In this document: positions 47,219-56,024 of the stretch, one piece after another
Layout: every line of letters begins with the position of its first letter
Numbering within the stretch: the first letter of the stretch is position 1
Source: Halanaerobium saccharolyticum
Lineage (GTDB): Bacteria > Bacillota > Halanaerobiia > Halanaerobiales > Halanaerobiaceae
Assembly (NCBI RefSeq): GCF_003259895.1
Contig: NZ_QLME01000005.1
Location: 94,983-158,982 of the forward strand
Direction: 5' to 3'
Length of the DNA stretch: 64,000 nt
Notes under the pieces: model-generated
Told to the model about the DNA's origin: nothing
The model's database searches: none
What the model saw: only the letters and a program-made list of their open reading frames with translations
Program-made: the position numbers and the translations under genes

Positions 47219-49441
47219 ATGAATAAAATTTGGAAAATGCTTTCTTATCAAGAAAACGAAAGTATAGGTTTTTTAGAAAAGTTAATGGCTGAGCGCGGTA
47301 TTAAGTCTCAGGAGGAAAAAGAAATATATTTAAATTCAGATTTAGAGTATTTAAGTGATCCTTTTTTACTGCCTGGTATGGATAAGGCGGTTAAGAGAAT
47401 AGAAAAGGCTGTTGCAAACAGGGAAAAAATTCTAATCTATGGAGACTATGATGTTGATGGTATTACCTCAACTTCGCTTTTATATAGATTTTTTGACAGC
47501 GCCTATAATATTAAAATTGATTATTTTCTTCCTGATAGAATAAAAGATGGTTATGGTTTAAATATTAATTCTTTAAAAGAAATTTCAGCAAAAGAAATTG
47601 ATTTAATTATTACAGTTGACTGTGGGATAACAGCTTTTGAAGAGGCCAATTATTTAAAAGAAATTGGGATTGATCTGATTATTACTGATCACCATACACC
47701 ATCCGAAAAATTACCGACTGCTGCTGCGGTGATTAATCATCATCTGGTGCAGAAAGAAAATTATTTTGCTGAGGAAATTGCAGGAGTAGGGACCGCTTTT
47801 AAACTGGCACAGGCTTTAAGTCCTGAATTGGTAAAAAAAATGGGATCAGAGCTTTTGCCGATTGCTGCCTTAGGAACAGTAGCTGACATTGCACCTTTAA
47901 AAGATGAGAATAGAATACTGGTTAAAAATGGCTTAAAATTAATTGAGGAAGATAAAGTCAGTGGACTTAAGATATTAATAGAAGAATTAAAACTAGATAA
48001 AACTAAAATAAGTGCCGGTCAGATAGGCTATATTATCGCACCTCCGTTAAATGCGGCGGGTAGGATTCATGATGCTGAAGAAGCATTAAAACTATTGATT
48101 GGTGAAGATAAAGCAAAACTGAGAGAAATCGCAAAAAAACTGATTGGTATTAATAAACAGCGACAGCAGCAGGAAGAAAGAATTTATCAAGCTGCTGAAA
48201 AGAAAATCAAAAATATTGATTTAGAAAATGAAAAGTCTATTATTTTAGCTGATTCAGACTGGCATCCGGGAATTATTGGGATTGTTGCTTCCAGATTGTT
48301 GGAAAAATATAATTTACCTGTAATCTTATTTGCTGTAGATCAAGAAAGTAATACTGCTAAAGGTTCTGCTCGCAGTATCTCAGCTCTCAATATTTATCAG
48401 GCTTTAAAATACTGTCAGTCTGAACTGCTTAATTTTGGCGGACATAAAGCAGCAGCTGGTTTAAGTATTAAGGTGGATAAGATTAATAAATTTAAAAATG
48501 TTTTTAAGGAATATTTACTTAAAAATTTAGAGACTGAAGATTTTTTGAAAAGTAAAAAAGTTGATATTAATCTTGATTTAGCTAGGGTTAACAAAGAATT
48601 TATTCAGAATTTAGAAAAGTTTAGGCCTTTTGGTATTGCAAATCCAGCTCCTAAATTTTTATTTCGAAATCTAAAATGTAACAGGTGTTATCAGATGGGA
48701 AAAGAAAATAAACATTTGAAAATATATTTAGAAAACGGAATTCAGGCTGTTGCGTTTAATTTAGGAGATCAAATGGAAGAAATTTCTGCTTCTAATGTTG
48801 ATTTAATAGCACAGCCAGAAATTAACCGCTGGCGGGGTCAGGAAAATATTCAACTGAAAGTAGATGATTATCGATCTCAAAACGATACTTCTACAGCTTT
48901 AGTATTTGAAGAGAATAATTACCTTTTTTATGATTGCAGAAATACTGAAGATAAAAGAGGGACTCTAAAGAGTTTACTTAGTAAAAAGTGGCTGGGCAAG
49001 GGTGCTGTATATGTTAATCATAAAAAGGAAAACAGATATTTTACTCAGAATTGTCCAGAACATTATTTTTTTGGTAACCAATTTGAACTTCAGGCTGATT
49101 TTTCGCATCTGATATTTTATTCACTTCCATTTTCCTGGGAACATTTTTATGAGATCTTGCAGAAATTCAAAAATAATATGGAAGCTGGCTTTGTTAAAAT
49201 AATACTTGTATTTTCAGAGTCAGATATTAAATATAATACTAAATTAATAGAACATCTAAAGCAGAAGGAAATAGCAGCAAATAATGAAAATGAATTGGAC
49301 TTTAAAGGCTCAGTACGATATAATAAATTATCCAGGCGAATGGAAAATTTTATGGTATTTAAGGATTTGATCTTTAAAGAAAATCTATTTGACCTGATTG
49401 CAAATGTATCTAATTTTAAGGAGGATAAAAATGAATCTTAG
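47219..49441 (+). CDS. recJ: single-stranded-DNA-specific exonuclease RecJ
   Basis: 740 codons. DHH-family motifs are YGDYDVDGITS, VDCGIT and ITDHHTP, followed by the DHHA1 motif NFGGHKAAAGL (residues about 400-412) and an OB domain. A C-terminal extension of about 180 residues is less conserved. RecJ degrades single strands 5' to 3' in recombination and mismatch repair. It overlaps apt by 11 bases, the usual recJ-apt-relA order. Confidence 0.96.
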   Translation: MNKIWKMLSYQENESIGFLEKLMAERGIKSQEEKEIYLNSDLEYLSDPFLLPGMDKAVKRIEKAVANREKILIYGDYDVDGITSTSLLYRFFDSAYNIKIDYFLPDRIKDGYGLNINSLKEISAKEIDLIITVDCGITAFEEANYLKEIGIDLIITDHHTPSEKLPTAAAVINHHLVQKENYFAEEIAGVGTAFKLAQALSPELVKKMGSELLPIAALGTVADIAPLKDENRILVKNGLKLIEEDKVSGLKILIEELKLDKTKISAGQIGYIIAPPLNAAGRIHDAEEALKLLIGEDKAKLREIAKKLIGINKQRQQQEERIYQAAEKKIKNIDLENEKSIILADSDWHPGIIGIVASRLLEKYNLPVILFAVDQESNTAKGSARSISALNIYQALKYCQSELLNFGGHKAAAGLSIKVDKINKFKNVFKEYLLKNLETEDFLKSKKVDINLDLARVNKEFIQNLEKFRPFGIANPAPKFLFRNLKCNRCYQMGKENKHLKIYLENGIQAVAFNLGDQMEEISASNVDLIAQPEINRWRGQENIQLKVDDYRSQNDTSTALVFEENNYLFYDCRNTEDKRGTLKSLLSKKWLGKGAVYVNHKKENRYFTQNCPEHYFFGNQFELQADFSHLIFYSLPFSWEHFYEILQKFKNNMEAGFVKIILVFSESDIKYNTKLIEHLKQKEIAANNENELDFKGSVRYNKLSRRMENFMVFKDLIFKENLFDLIANVSNFKEDKNES

Positions 49442-49943
49442 TGACAAAATAAGAAACATTCCTGATTTCCCAAAAGAGGGAATTTTATTTAAAGATATAA
49501 CTCCACTTTTGAGAGATAAGGATGCACTTAAGGAAGCCATAGAAAAAATGGCGGATATGTTTAAAGATTATGAGATTGATTATGTGGTGGGAATTGAAGC
49601 CAGAGGTTTTTTAGTGGGAACTCCTTTAGCTATTGAACTTGGTAAGGGTTTTATACCAATCAGAAAACCGGGTAAACTTCCGCATGAGGTACTAAAAAAA
49701 TCTTATGAATTAGAATATGGGAAAAATGAGATTGAAATACATAAAGATGCAGTTTCAAAGGGAGATAAAATTTTACTGGTAGATGATCTGCTGGCTACTG
49801 GTGGAACCACGCTTGCTGCAACTGAAATGATAGAAGAATTAGGTGGAGAAGTTGTTGGATGTGCATTTTTATTAGAATTGGATGCACTTACTGGAAGAGA
49901 AGTTTTAAGTAATTATGAAGTCAAATCACTTTTAATCGAGTAA
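49431..49943 (+). CDS. apt: adenine phosphoribosyltransferase
   Basis: 170 codons from ATG 49431, with TAAGGAGGAT upstream; the earlier ATG at 49398 lies in recJ. The PRPP-binding loop is ILLVDDLLATGGT, with IRNIPDFPKEGILFKDITPLL at the N-terminus (given in part) and GIEARGF. It converts adenine and PRPP to AMP for salvage. Confidence 0.97.
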   Translation: MNLSDKIRNIPDFPKEGILFKDITPLLRDKDALKEAIEKMADMFKDYEIDYVVGIEARGFLVGTPLAIELGKGFIPIRKPGKLPHEVLKKSYELEYGKNEIEIHKDAVSKGDKILLVDDLLATGGTTLAATEMIEELGGEVVGCAFLLELDALTGREVLSNYEVKSLLIE

Positions 49944-49987
49944 TATATTTATTTGATTTCCGGGTAAATAAAGGAGCATAAATATAG

Positions 49988-52135
49988 ATGGAACTAGATA
50001 CTTTATTAGATAAAATAAAATCATATATGGATGATCCAGATTTAGAGATGGTTAAGAAGGCATATCAGTATGCCGAAAGAGCTCATTCTGAACAATATCG
50101 TGTTTCTGGAGAGCCTTTTGTCGAACATCCACTTGGGGTATCTATTATTCTTGCTGATTTAGAGCTTGATATAGTTTCAATTGTGGCATCATTGTTGCAT
50201 GATGTAGTAGAAGATACAGGTATCAGCAGCGAAGAAATAGAAAAAGAATTTGGTGCTGAAGTAGCTCATATTGTGGATGGGGTCACAAAATTAACAAGGA
50301 TGCAGTTTAAAACAAAAGAGGATCAACAGGCAGAAAGTCTGCGCAAAATGTTTGTAGCAATGGCTGAAGATATCAGAGTTGTTTTAATTAAACTGGCAGA
50401 TCGTCTTCATAATATGAGGACTCTAAATTATATGAAAAAAGAAAAACGCAAAGAAAAGTCAAGAGAAACGCTGGAAATATATGCTCCTCTTGCCCACCGT
50501 CTAGGAATGTCAAAAATGAAGTGGGAGTTGGAGGATTTATCTTTTAGATATTTAAAACCAGATATGTATTATGAGGTTTCTCATAAAGTACAGGCCAACC
50601 GGAAACAGAGAGAAAAAGATATTCAAGAGGCTATAGAAAAGCTGAAATCTACTTTGAAAGAACATGATATAGATGCTGAAATCTATGGTCGTCCCAAACA
50701 TCTCTACAGTATATACAATAAAATGAAGCGTAAAGAAGTAGAGTTTAATGAAATATATGATTTAACAGCAGTTCGTGTTTTAGTAGAAAATGTAAAGGAT
50801 TGTTATGAGGTACTGGGTATTATTCATGAGATCTGGAAACCCATGCCGGGAAGATTTAAAGATTATATTGCAATGCCTAAATCTAATATGTATCAGTCAC
50901 TGCATACAACTGTTATTGCCCCCAATGGAGATCCACTTGAGGTCCAGATCAGAACTTATGAAATGCATAAAACTGCCGAATATGGTATTGCTGCTCACTG
51001 GAGGTATAAAGAAGGCAAAGTTGGTGACGATAAGTTTGAAGAAAAATTATCCTGGTTGAGAAGACTTTTAGAGTGGCAGAAAGACTTACAGGAACCACAG
51101 GAATTTATGGAAACTTTAAAGATTGATCTTTTTGAAGATGAAGTCTTTGTATTTACCCCTGAAGGTGATGTTGTCTCTCTTCCTAAAGGTGGAACACCCG
51201 TTGATTTTGCCTATCATATTCACACTGAGGTCGGTCACCGCTGTGTGGGAGCTAAAGTAAATGGGAAAATAGTTCCCTTAGAATATAAGCTAAAAAACAG
51301 TGATATTGTTGAGATTTTAACTTCTAAAAAAAGTAATGGCCCTTCTCGTGATTGGTTAAATTTTGTCAAAACTTCTAAAGCCAGAAGTAAAATCAAGCAC
51401 TGGTTTAAAAAACAGCGCCGGGATGAGATTATAGAAAAAGGTCATCGGATTTTGGATGAGCACCTTGAAAAGCATAATATTGAGTTAAGTGAAAAAGAAA
51501 AAGAAAAAGAATTGAAAGAAATAACTAAAAAATTAGGAAGAAAAGATATTGATGATTTATTAGAAGAACTGGGCTACAGTAATATAAGTCCCAAACAGGT
51601 AGTAAGTAAATTTGAAGATTATGAGCCTGAACCAGAGCTTGAGAAAAAACCGGCTCATGGTCAGCAGAAATCATCTTCAGTTGATAAAGGTGTTTCAGTT
51701 AAGGGTATGGATGATATGCTTGTTAGAATGGCAAAATGCTGTAATCCAGTCCCCGGTGATGATATAGTTGGTTATATTACCAGAGGTCGAGGAGTTTCTG
51801 TTCACAGAGAAGATTGTAAAAACCTACAAAATCTTGCAGAAACTGAACCCGAAAGAATAATTGAGGTCAGCTGGGAACGTGGACGCACAGAATCCTATCA
51901 GGTTGATCTCCGAATTGATGCAGTTAATAAGAGTGCTCTGCTTAATGATATTACTCATATAATTAAAGAAGAAAAAATTAATTTATTATCAGTTATGGCC
52001 AGAACTAGTGAGCATAACCGGGCAGTTATTAATTTATCTCTGGAATTAAGTTCTACAGAGCATATGTATGACATAATGAAAAAAATTGAATCAATATCGG
52101 GAGTACTGAATGTAAGTCGATCTAAGCCTGCTTAA
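49988..52135 (+). CDS. relA: bifunctional (p)ppGpp synthetase/hydrolase Rel
   Basis: 715 codons. Order: HD hydrolase domain (residues 30-180; HPLGVSIILADL and LLHDVVEDT), synthetase domain (about 235-350; YGRPKHLYSIYNKM and MYQSLHTTV), TGS domain (VFTPEGDVVSLPKGGTPVDF), and C-terminal zinc-type and ACT domains. Both catalytic halves look intact, so it should make and degrade (p)ppGpp in the stringent response. The ribosome site is AAAGGAGC. Confidence 0.96.
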   Translation: MELDTLLDKIKSYMDDPDLEMVKKAYQYAERAHSEQYRVSGEPFVEHPLGVSIILADLELDIVSIVASLLHDVVEDTGISSEEIEKEFGAEVAHIVDGVTKLTRMQFKTKEDQQAESLRKMFVAMAEDIRVVLIKLADRLHNMRTLNYMKKEKRKEKSRETLEIYAPLAHRLGMSKMKWELEDLSFRYLKPDMYYEVSHKVQANRKQREKDIQEAIEKLKSTLKEHDIDAEIYGRPKHLYSIYNKMKRKEVEFNEIYDLTAVRVLVENVKDCYEVLGIIHEIWKPMPGRFKDYIAMPKSNMYQSLHTTVIAPNGDPLEVQIRTYEMHKTAEYGIAAHWRYKEGKVGDDKFEEKLSWLRRLLEWQKDLQEPQEFMETLKIDLFEDEVFVFTPEGDVVSLPKGGTPVDFAYHIHTEVGHRCVGAKVNGKIVPLEYKLKNSDIVEILTSKKSNGPSRDWLNFVKTSKARSKIKHWFKKQRRDEIIEKGHRILDEHLEKHNIELSEKEKEKELKEITKKLGRKDIDDLLEELGYSNISPKQVVSKFEDYEPEPELEKKPAHGQQKSSSVDKGVSVKGMDDMLVRMAKCCNPVPGDDIVGYITRGRGVSVHREDCKNLQNLAETEPERIIEVSWERGRTESYQVDLRIDAVNKSALLNDITHIIKEEKINLLSVMARTSEHNRAVINLSLELSSTEHMYDIMKKIESISGVLNVSRSKPA

Positions 52136-52151
52136 TAGAGGAGTGAATCAG

Positions 52152-52601
52152 ATGCGAGCTGTGGTTCAACGTGTTAAAAGTGCTAAAGTTGAAGTTGAAG
52201 CTGAGATAACCGGAAAAATTGACTCCGGTTTATTGGTGTTTTTGGGAATTGGTAAAGAAGATAATCAGAAAGACGCAGATTATCTTCTAGAAAAAATCAT
52301 GAATCTAAGAATTTTTGAGGATGAGGATGAAAAATTAAATCTATCAGCTCTTGATTTAAACAAGGATTTAATGCTGGTCTCTCAATTCACTTTATTTGGA
52401 GACTGCAGACAGGGCAGAAGACCCAGTTTTTTTGAGGCTGCTTCTCCGGCTAAAGCAGAAAAAATTTATAATTATTTTGTTGAGTCAGCAAAAGAGTCCG
52501 AGCTTAAAATTGAAACTGGTAAGTTTCAGACGATGATGGATGTCAGCTTAGTAAATGATGGTCCGGTTACAATTTTAGTAGATAGTAAAAAGAATTTTTA
52601 A
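52152..52601 (+). CDS. dtd: D-aminoacyl-tRNA deacylase
   Basis: 149 codons from ATG 52152, with GAGGAGTGA nine bases upstream; the GTG at 52143 lies in that site. Signatures: MRAVVQRVKSAKV, SQFTLFGDCRQGRRPSF and the cross-subunit NDGPVT. It removes D-amino acids wrongly attached to tRNA. It follows relA as in most Firmicutes. Confidence 0.97.
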   Translation: MRAVVQRVKSAKVEVEAEITGKIDSGLLVFLGIGKEDNQKDADYLLEKIMNLRIFEDEDEKLNLSALDLNKDLMLVSQFTLFGDCRQGRRPSFFEAASPAKAEKIYNYFVESAKESELKIETGKFQTMMDVSLVNDGPVTILVDSKKNF

Positions 52602-52621
52602 TTATTGAAATAGGTGAGAAT

Positions 52622-53248
52622 ATGGAATTAAAAGAATTTACTGTTGGGAAATTGATGGTTAAAAGCTATCTGGTGTCAGAGAATAATAGTGCGTTTATAA
52701 TTGATCCAGGAGCAGAGGGTGAAAGACTATATAATTATCTAAAGAATCACAATTTAGAGCTTAAATATATAATTAATACCCACGGTCATTTTGACCATAT
52801 AGCTGCTAATGATTTCTTAAAGAAAAAAACAGATGCTGATATACTGGCTCATCCTGATGCTGATTTAAAATTTAAAGATCCAAAATTGAATTTATCTCAA
52901 TTATTTATGAACCAAAAGATTAAATCACCCGCTCTGGATAGAGCCTTGACGGAAAATGAAGAAATTATTTTTGAAAATCTTAAATTAAAGATAATTTATA
53001 CTCCAGGCCATAGTCAGGATGGAATATCAATTTATCTTCCAGCAAAAAAGATTCTTTTTTCGGGTGATTGTATCTTTGCAAATGGTATTGGCAGAACCGA
53101 TCTGGAAGATAGTGATTCGGTCCAGCTTAAAAATTCTATTGAAAAGAAATTATTTAAACTTCCAGATGACTGCACATTTTATCCTGGACATGGATCAAAA
53201 AGCACTCTAAGTGTTTATAAAAGCAGAGTCTGGCCTGCTATTAGTTGA
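52622..53248 (+). CDS. MBL-fold hydrolase of the glyoxalase II-like family
   Basis: 208 codons. Metal-binding motif THGHFDHI, then the later ligands in TPGHSQDG, FSGDCIF and FYPGHG, where GIGRTDL is a YcbL-type signature. Single-domain proteins of this kind in clostridia lie after dtd or relA and are of uncertain substrate. A hydroxyacylglutathione hydrolase label would overstate it. ATG after TAGGTGAGA. Confidence 0.92.
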   Translation: MELKEFTVGKLMVKSYLVSENNSAFIIDPGAEGERLYNYLKNHNLELKYIINTHGHFDHIAANDFLKKKTDADILAHPDADLKFKDPKLNLSQLFMNQKIKSPALDRALTENEEIIFENLKLKIIYTPGHSQDGISIYLPAKKILFSGDCIFANGIGRTDLEDSDSVQLKNSIEKKLFKLPDDCTFYPGHGSKSTLSVYKSRVWPAIS

Positions 53249-53252
53249 GGTT

Positions 53253-53281
53253 TGACATCTAAATTTTTATAGGTTAAAATT
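53253..53281 (+). promoter_or_regulatory. promoter of the SurA-like gene
   Basis: Perfect TTGACA (53253-53258) and TAAAAT (53276-53281), spacer 17. AGGTTAAA occurs twice downstream (53272 and 53288), a possible repeat operator. Confidence 0.75.
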
Positions 53282-53354
53282 ATAAAAGGTTAAATTTTGA
53301 GTAATAATTTTTATTTTTTAAAATATTATATTTAAGAGAGGGGAGTGTAAGGTT

Positions 53355-54635
53355 TTGTTTGATACTTTACGCGATAATAGTAGAATTATTGTTTATATAG
53401 TTGTAATTGTTTTTGTCATTTCAGGTGGTTTTATGGGGTTTGGTGCTTATTTAAATAATCAGAGTGGGGGCGGACAGGCTCCAAATCAGACTCCAAATGT
53501 GATTGCAGAAGTAAATGGTATGGAAATTTCGCAGCAGGAATACTATTCACTTTTACAGCAGCAGGCACCACAATCTAATCTAAGCAGTACTCAAATTATA
53601 CCGTTTAGATACAATGTTTTAAATGCTTTGATTGAAAGAAAATTGATTCTTGCTCAGGCAGAAGTGCTTGATATTAATGTCGAGGTTTCAGAATCAGAAA
53701 TAGATGAAAATTATAATAATATTTTAGAACAAAACGAAATGAATGATGAAGAGTTAGCTGAAGCTTTATCAGAACAGGGGTATACAATTGGTGAATTAAG
53801 AGAAGATATTAAGTCCAGTTTAGAAAACAGCAAAACAATTTCTCAGACAATTGACCAGGGTATTGGAGAAGTAGAAGTAACTGATCAGGAAGTTCAGGAA
53901 CTTTATGAGCAGAGATATCCTGAAAATGAAAGTTCTGCTGAAGATTCTGCTGCAGAATCCGAGACAGCTGAAACAGAATACGCAGAAGAGGAAAGACCTG
54001 AACTGGCAGAGGTAAGAGATGAATTAGAAACTGAAATTAGAAATCAAAAGCGGAATCAGGCTATTAATGATTGGTTAAACGAACTAAAGAGTACAGCAGA
54101 AATTATTATTAATGATCCTGTTTTAAGCGCTTATCATGCCCTGGAAAACGAAAATTATGAGCAGGCTGTAGAGCAATTCTCTAACTTTGTTGAAGAGGAA
54201 GAAACAGATCCGATTTTCTACACCTATTTAGCTCGAGCATATAAAGGACAAAATAATATTGAACAGGCAGAAGAAGTTTACGCTAATGCTGTAGAGGCTT
54301 TCCCGGAAAACAATGATTTGAGATTTAATTATGCTCAATTTCTTGCTGATCAGGAAAACAATGAAGATGCTATAGCTCAGTTAGATGAGATTTCTGCCGC
54401 TGCAGAAGATGATTTTATGACCTATTATCAGCTCTTTATGATGTATAGCCGCCTGGGAGCACAGGAAAAAGCCCAATCAGCTATGGCTGAAGTTCAACGT
54501 TTAAGTGAAAATATGCAGTCTCAATCAGCTCCAGAAATAAATGAAGAATCTACTGAAGCAATTCAGGAAGAAGCTGGAGATATGGAAGAAGATATTGAAA
54601 TTGAAGCCCCATTAGAAACTGAAAATAGTAATTAA
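53355..54635 (+). CDS. SurA_N-type membrane-anchored chaperone with TPR repeats, lacking a PPIase domain
   Basis: 426 codons, TTG start; the ribosome site GAGAGGGGAGTG lies about nine bases upstream. An N-terminal membrane anchor (RIIVYIVVIVFVISGGFMGF) precedes a SurA_N-like helical domain (residues about 48-185; VNGMEISQQEYYSLL and FNALIERKLIL-like NVLNALIERKLILAQAE). Where a parvulin PPIase would normally follow, there is only an acidic Glu/Ser/Ala linker of about 30 residues. A closing helix (RNQAINDWLNELK) and three to four TPR repeats (about 255-390) follow, ending in an acidic tail. It is probably an extracytoplasmic holdase for exported proteins. Function is inferred from architecture. 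Confidence 0.82.
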   Translation: MFDTLRDNSRIIVYIVVIVFVISGGFMGFGAYLNNQSGGGQAPNQTPNVIAEVNGMEISQQEYYSLLQQQAPQSNLSSTQIIPFRYNVLNALIERKLILAQAEVLDINVEVSESEIDENYNNILEQNEMNDEELAEALSEQGYTIGELREDIKSSLENSKTISQTIDQGIGEVEVTDQEVQELYEQRYPENESSAEDSAAESETAETEYAEEERPELAEVRDELETEIRNQKRNQAINDWLNELKSTAEIIINDPVLSAYHALENENYEQAVEQFSNFVEEEETDPIFYTYLARAYKGQNNIEQAEEVYANAVEAFPENNDLRFNYAQFLADQENNEDAIAQLDEISAAAEDDFMTYYQLFMMYSRLGAQEKAQSAMAEVQRLSENMQSQSAPEINEESTEAIQEEAGDMEEDIEIEAPLETENSN

Positions 54636-54665
54636 TCTCTGTTTGAATAACTAAAAATGATTATT

Positions 54666-54713
54666 AAATCTATCAGTTTTAATCTCATTTGAGTTTAAGC
54701 TGATAGATTTTCT
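54666..54713 (+). terminator. terminator after the SurA-like gene
   Basis: AAATCTATCAG and CTGATAGATTT are perfect 11-base arms around a 23-base loop that itself can fold; the tail is TTCTC. Moderately convincing. Confidence 0.65.
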
Positions 54714-54748
54714 CAAACTAAAAGAATAAAATAGTAGGTGAAATAAAA

Positions 54749-56023
54749 ATGAAGTTTAATGCTCCAAGAGGTACTAATGATATACTTCCTCCAGATACTT
54801 TGAAGTGGCAGTATATTGAAAAGAAAACACATCAGATATTTTCAAACTATAATTATCAAGAAATAAGAACTCCTATTTTCGAATATACAGGACTTTTTCA
54901 GCGAGGTATTGGCGAGGTTACTGATATTGTTGAAAAAGAAATGTACACTTTCGAAGATAAAGGTGGTAGAAGTATTACCTTAAGACCCGAAGGAACAGCT
55001 TCGGTAATTAGATCATTTTTAGAAAATAAAATTTATGGTCAGGCTCAACCTACCAAATATTATTATATTGGGCCAATGTTTAGATATGAAAGACCCCAAT
55101 CAGGCAGGTTTAGACAGTTTCATCAGCTCGGAGTTGAAGCAATAGCTTCTAATGATCCGGCTCTTGATGCAGAGATTATTTCTCTGGGTATGCGTCTGCT
55201 GCAGGGATTTGGGCTTGATGATTTAGAGCTTCATTTAAATAGTGTAGGTTGTGCTGATTGCAGACCACCTTATGTTGACAAATTAAAAAATTATCTAAAT
55301 GAACATCAAGATCAATTATGCGATAACTGTAAAAGTAGAATCGATAGAAATCCACTGCGGGTTTTAGACTGCAAAAATAAAAGCTGTCAGTCTGTAATTA
55401 AAGATGCACCTAAAATTACTGACAATCTCTGTGATAGCTGTACTGATCATTTTGATGAAGTACAGGAATATCTTGATATTCTGAATCTTGATTATTTAAT
55501 TAATCCTCTGCTGGTAAGAGGATTAGATTATTATACAAATACAGCTTTTGAAATTAAGGATAATGCTCTGGGAGCCCAGAATACCGTCTTTGGTGGAGGC
55601 CGTTATAATGGTCTGGCTGAAGAAATAGGGAATAGAGACCTGCCGGGTATTGGTTTTGCCCTCGGGATTGAAAGACTGCTTCTTTCTCTGGAAGCAAAAG
55701 ATATTCAGCTGCCTGTAGAATCCGGTGTTGATCTTTACATAACAGTAATTGGGGATAAAGCCAAAAAGGAATCTTTTAAACTTCTTGATCAGTTAAGAAA
55801 TCAAGATTTTAGAACTGAAATGGATTATCTTGACCGTGGTGTTGGTTCTCAGATGAAATCAGCTGATCGCATGAATGCAGAATATACTATAATTATTGGA
55901 GAAGATGAGCTAAATAACAACTCTGCTACAATCAGAAATATGAAAAGTGGAGATGAAAAAGAAATTCAATTGAGTAATTTATTAGAAGAAATGAAGAAGC
56001 TAGTAGATAAGGAGGATATTTAA
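54749..56023 (+). CDS. hisS: histidyl-tRNA synthetase
   Basis: 424 codons. Class II motif 2 is FRYERPQSGRFRQFHQLG. HisA signatures are LVRGLDYYTNTAFE and the motif 3 region GIGFALGIERLLL, with a C-terminal anticodon domain. A cysteine-rich insert (CADC, CDNC, CDSC around residues 170-235) resembles the zinc-like insert of some clostridial HisS. ATG after TAGGTGAAA. No T-box elements were seen upstream. Confidence 0.97.
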   Translation: MKFNAPRGTNDILPPDTLKWQYIEKKTHQIFSNYNYQEIRTPIFEYTGLFQRGIGEVTDIVEKEMYTFEDKGGRSITLRPEGTASVIRSFLENKIYGQAQPTKYYYIGPMFRYERPQSGRFRQFHQLGVEAIASNDPALDAEIISLGMRLLQGFGLDDLELHLNSVGCADCRPPYVDKLKNYLNEHQDQLCDNCKSRIDRNPLRVLDCKNKSCQSVIKDAPKITDNLCDSCTDHFDEVQEYLDILNLDYLINPLLVRGLDYYTNTAFEIKDNALGAQNTVFGGGRYNGLAEEIGNRDLPGIGFALGIERLLLSLEAKDIQLPVESGVDLYITVIGDKAKKESFKLLDQLRNQDFRTEMDYLDRGVGSQMKSADRMNAEYTIIIGEDELNNNSATIRNMKSGDEKEIQLSNLLEEMKKLVDKEDI

Positions 56024-56024
56024 G

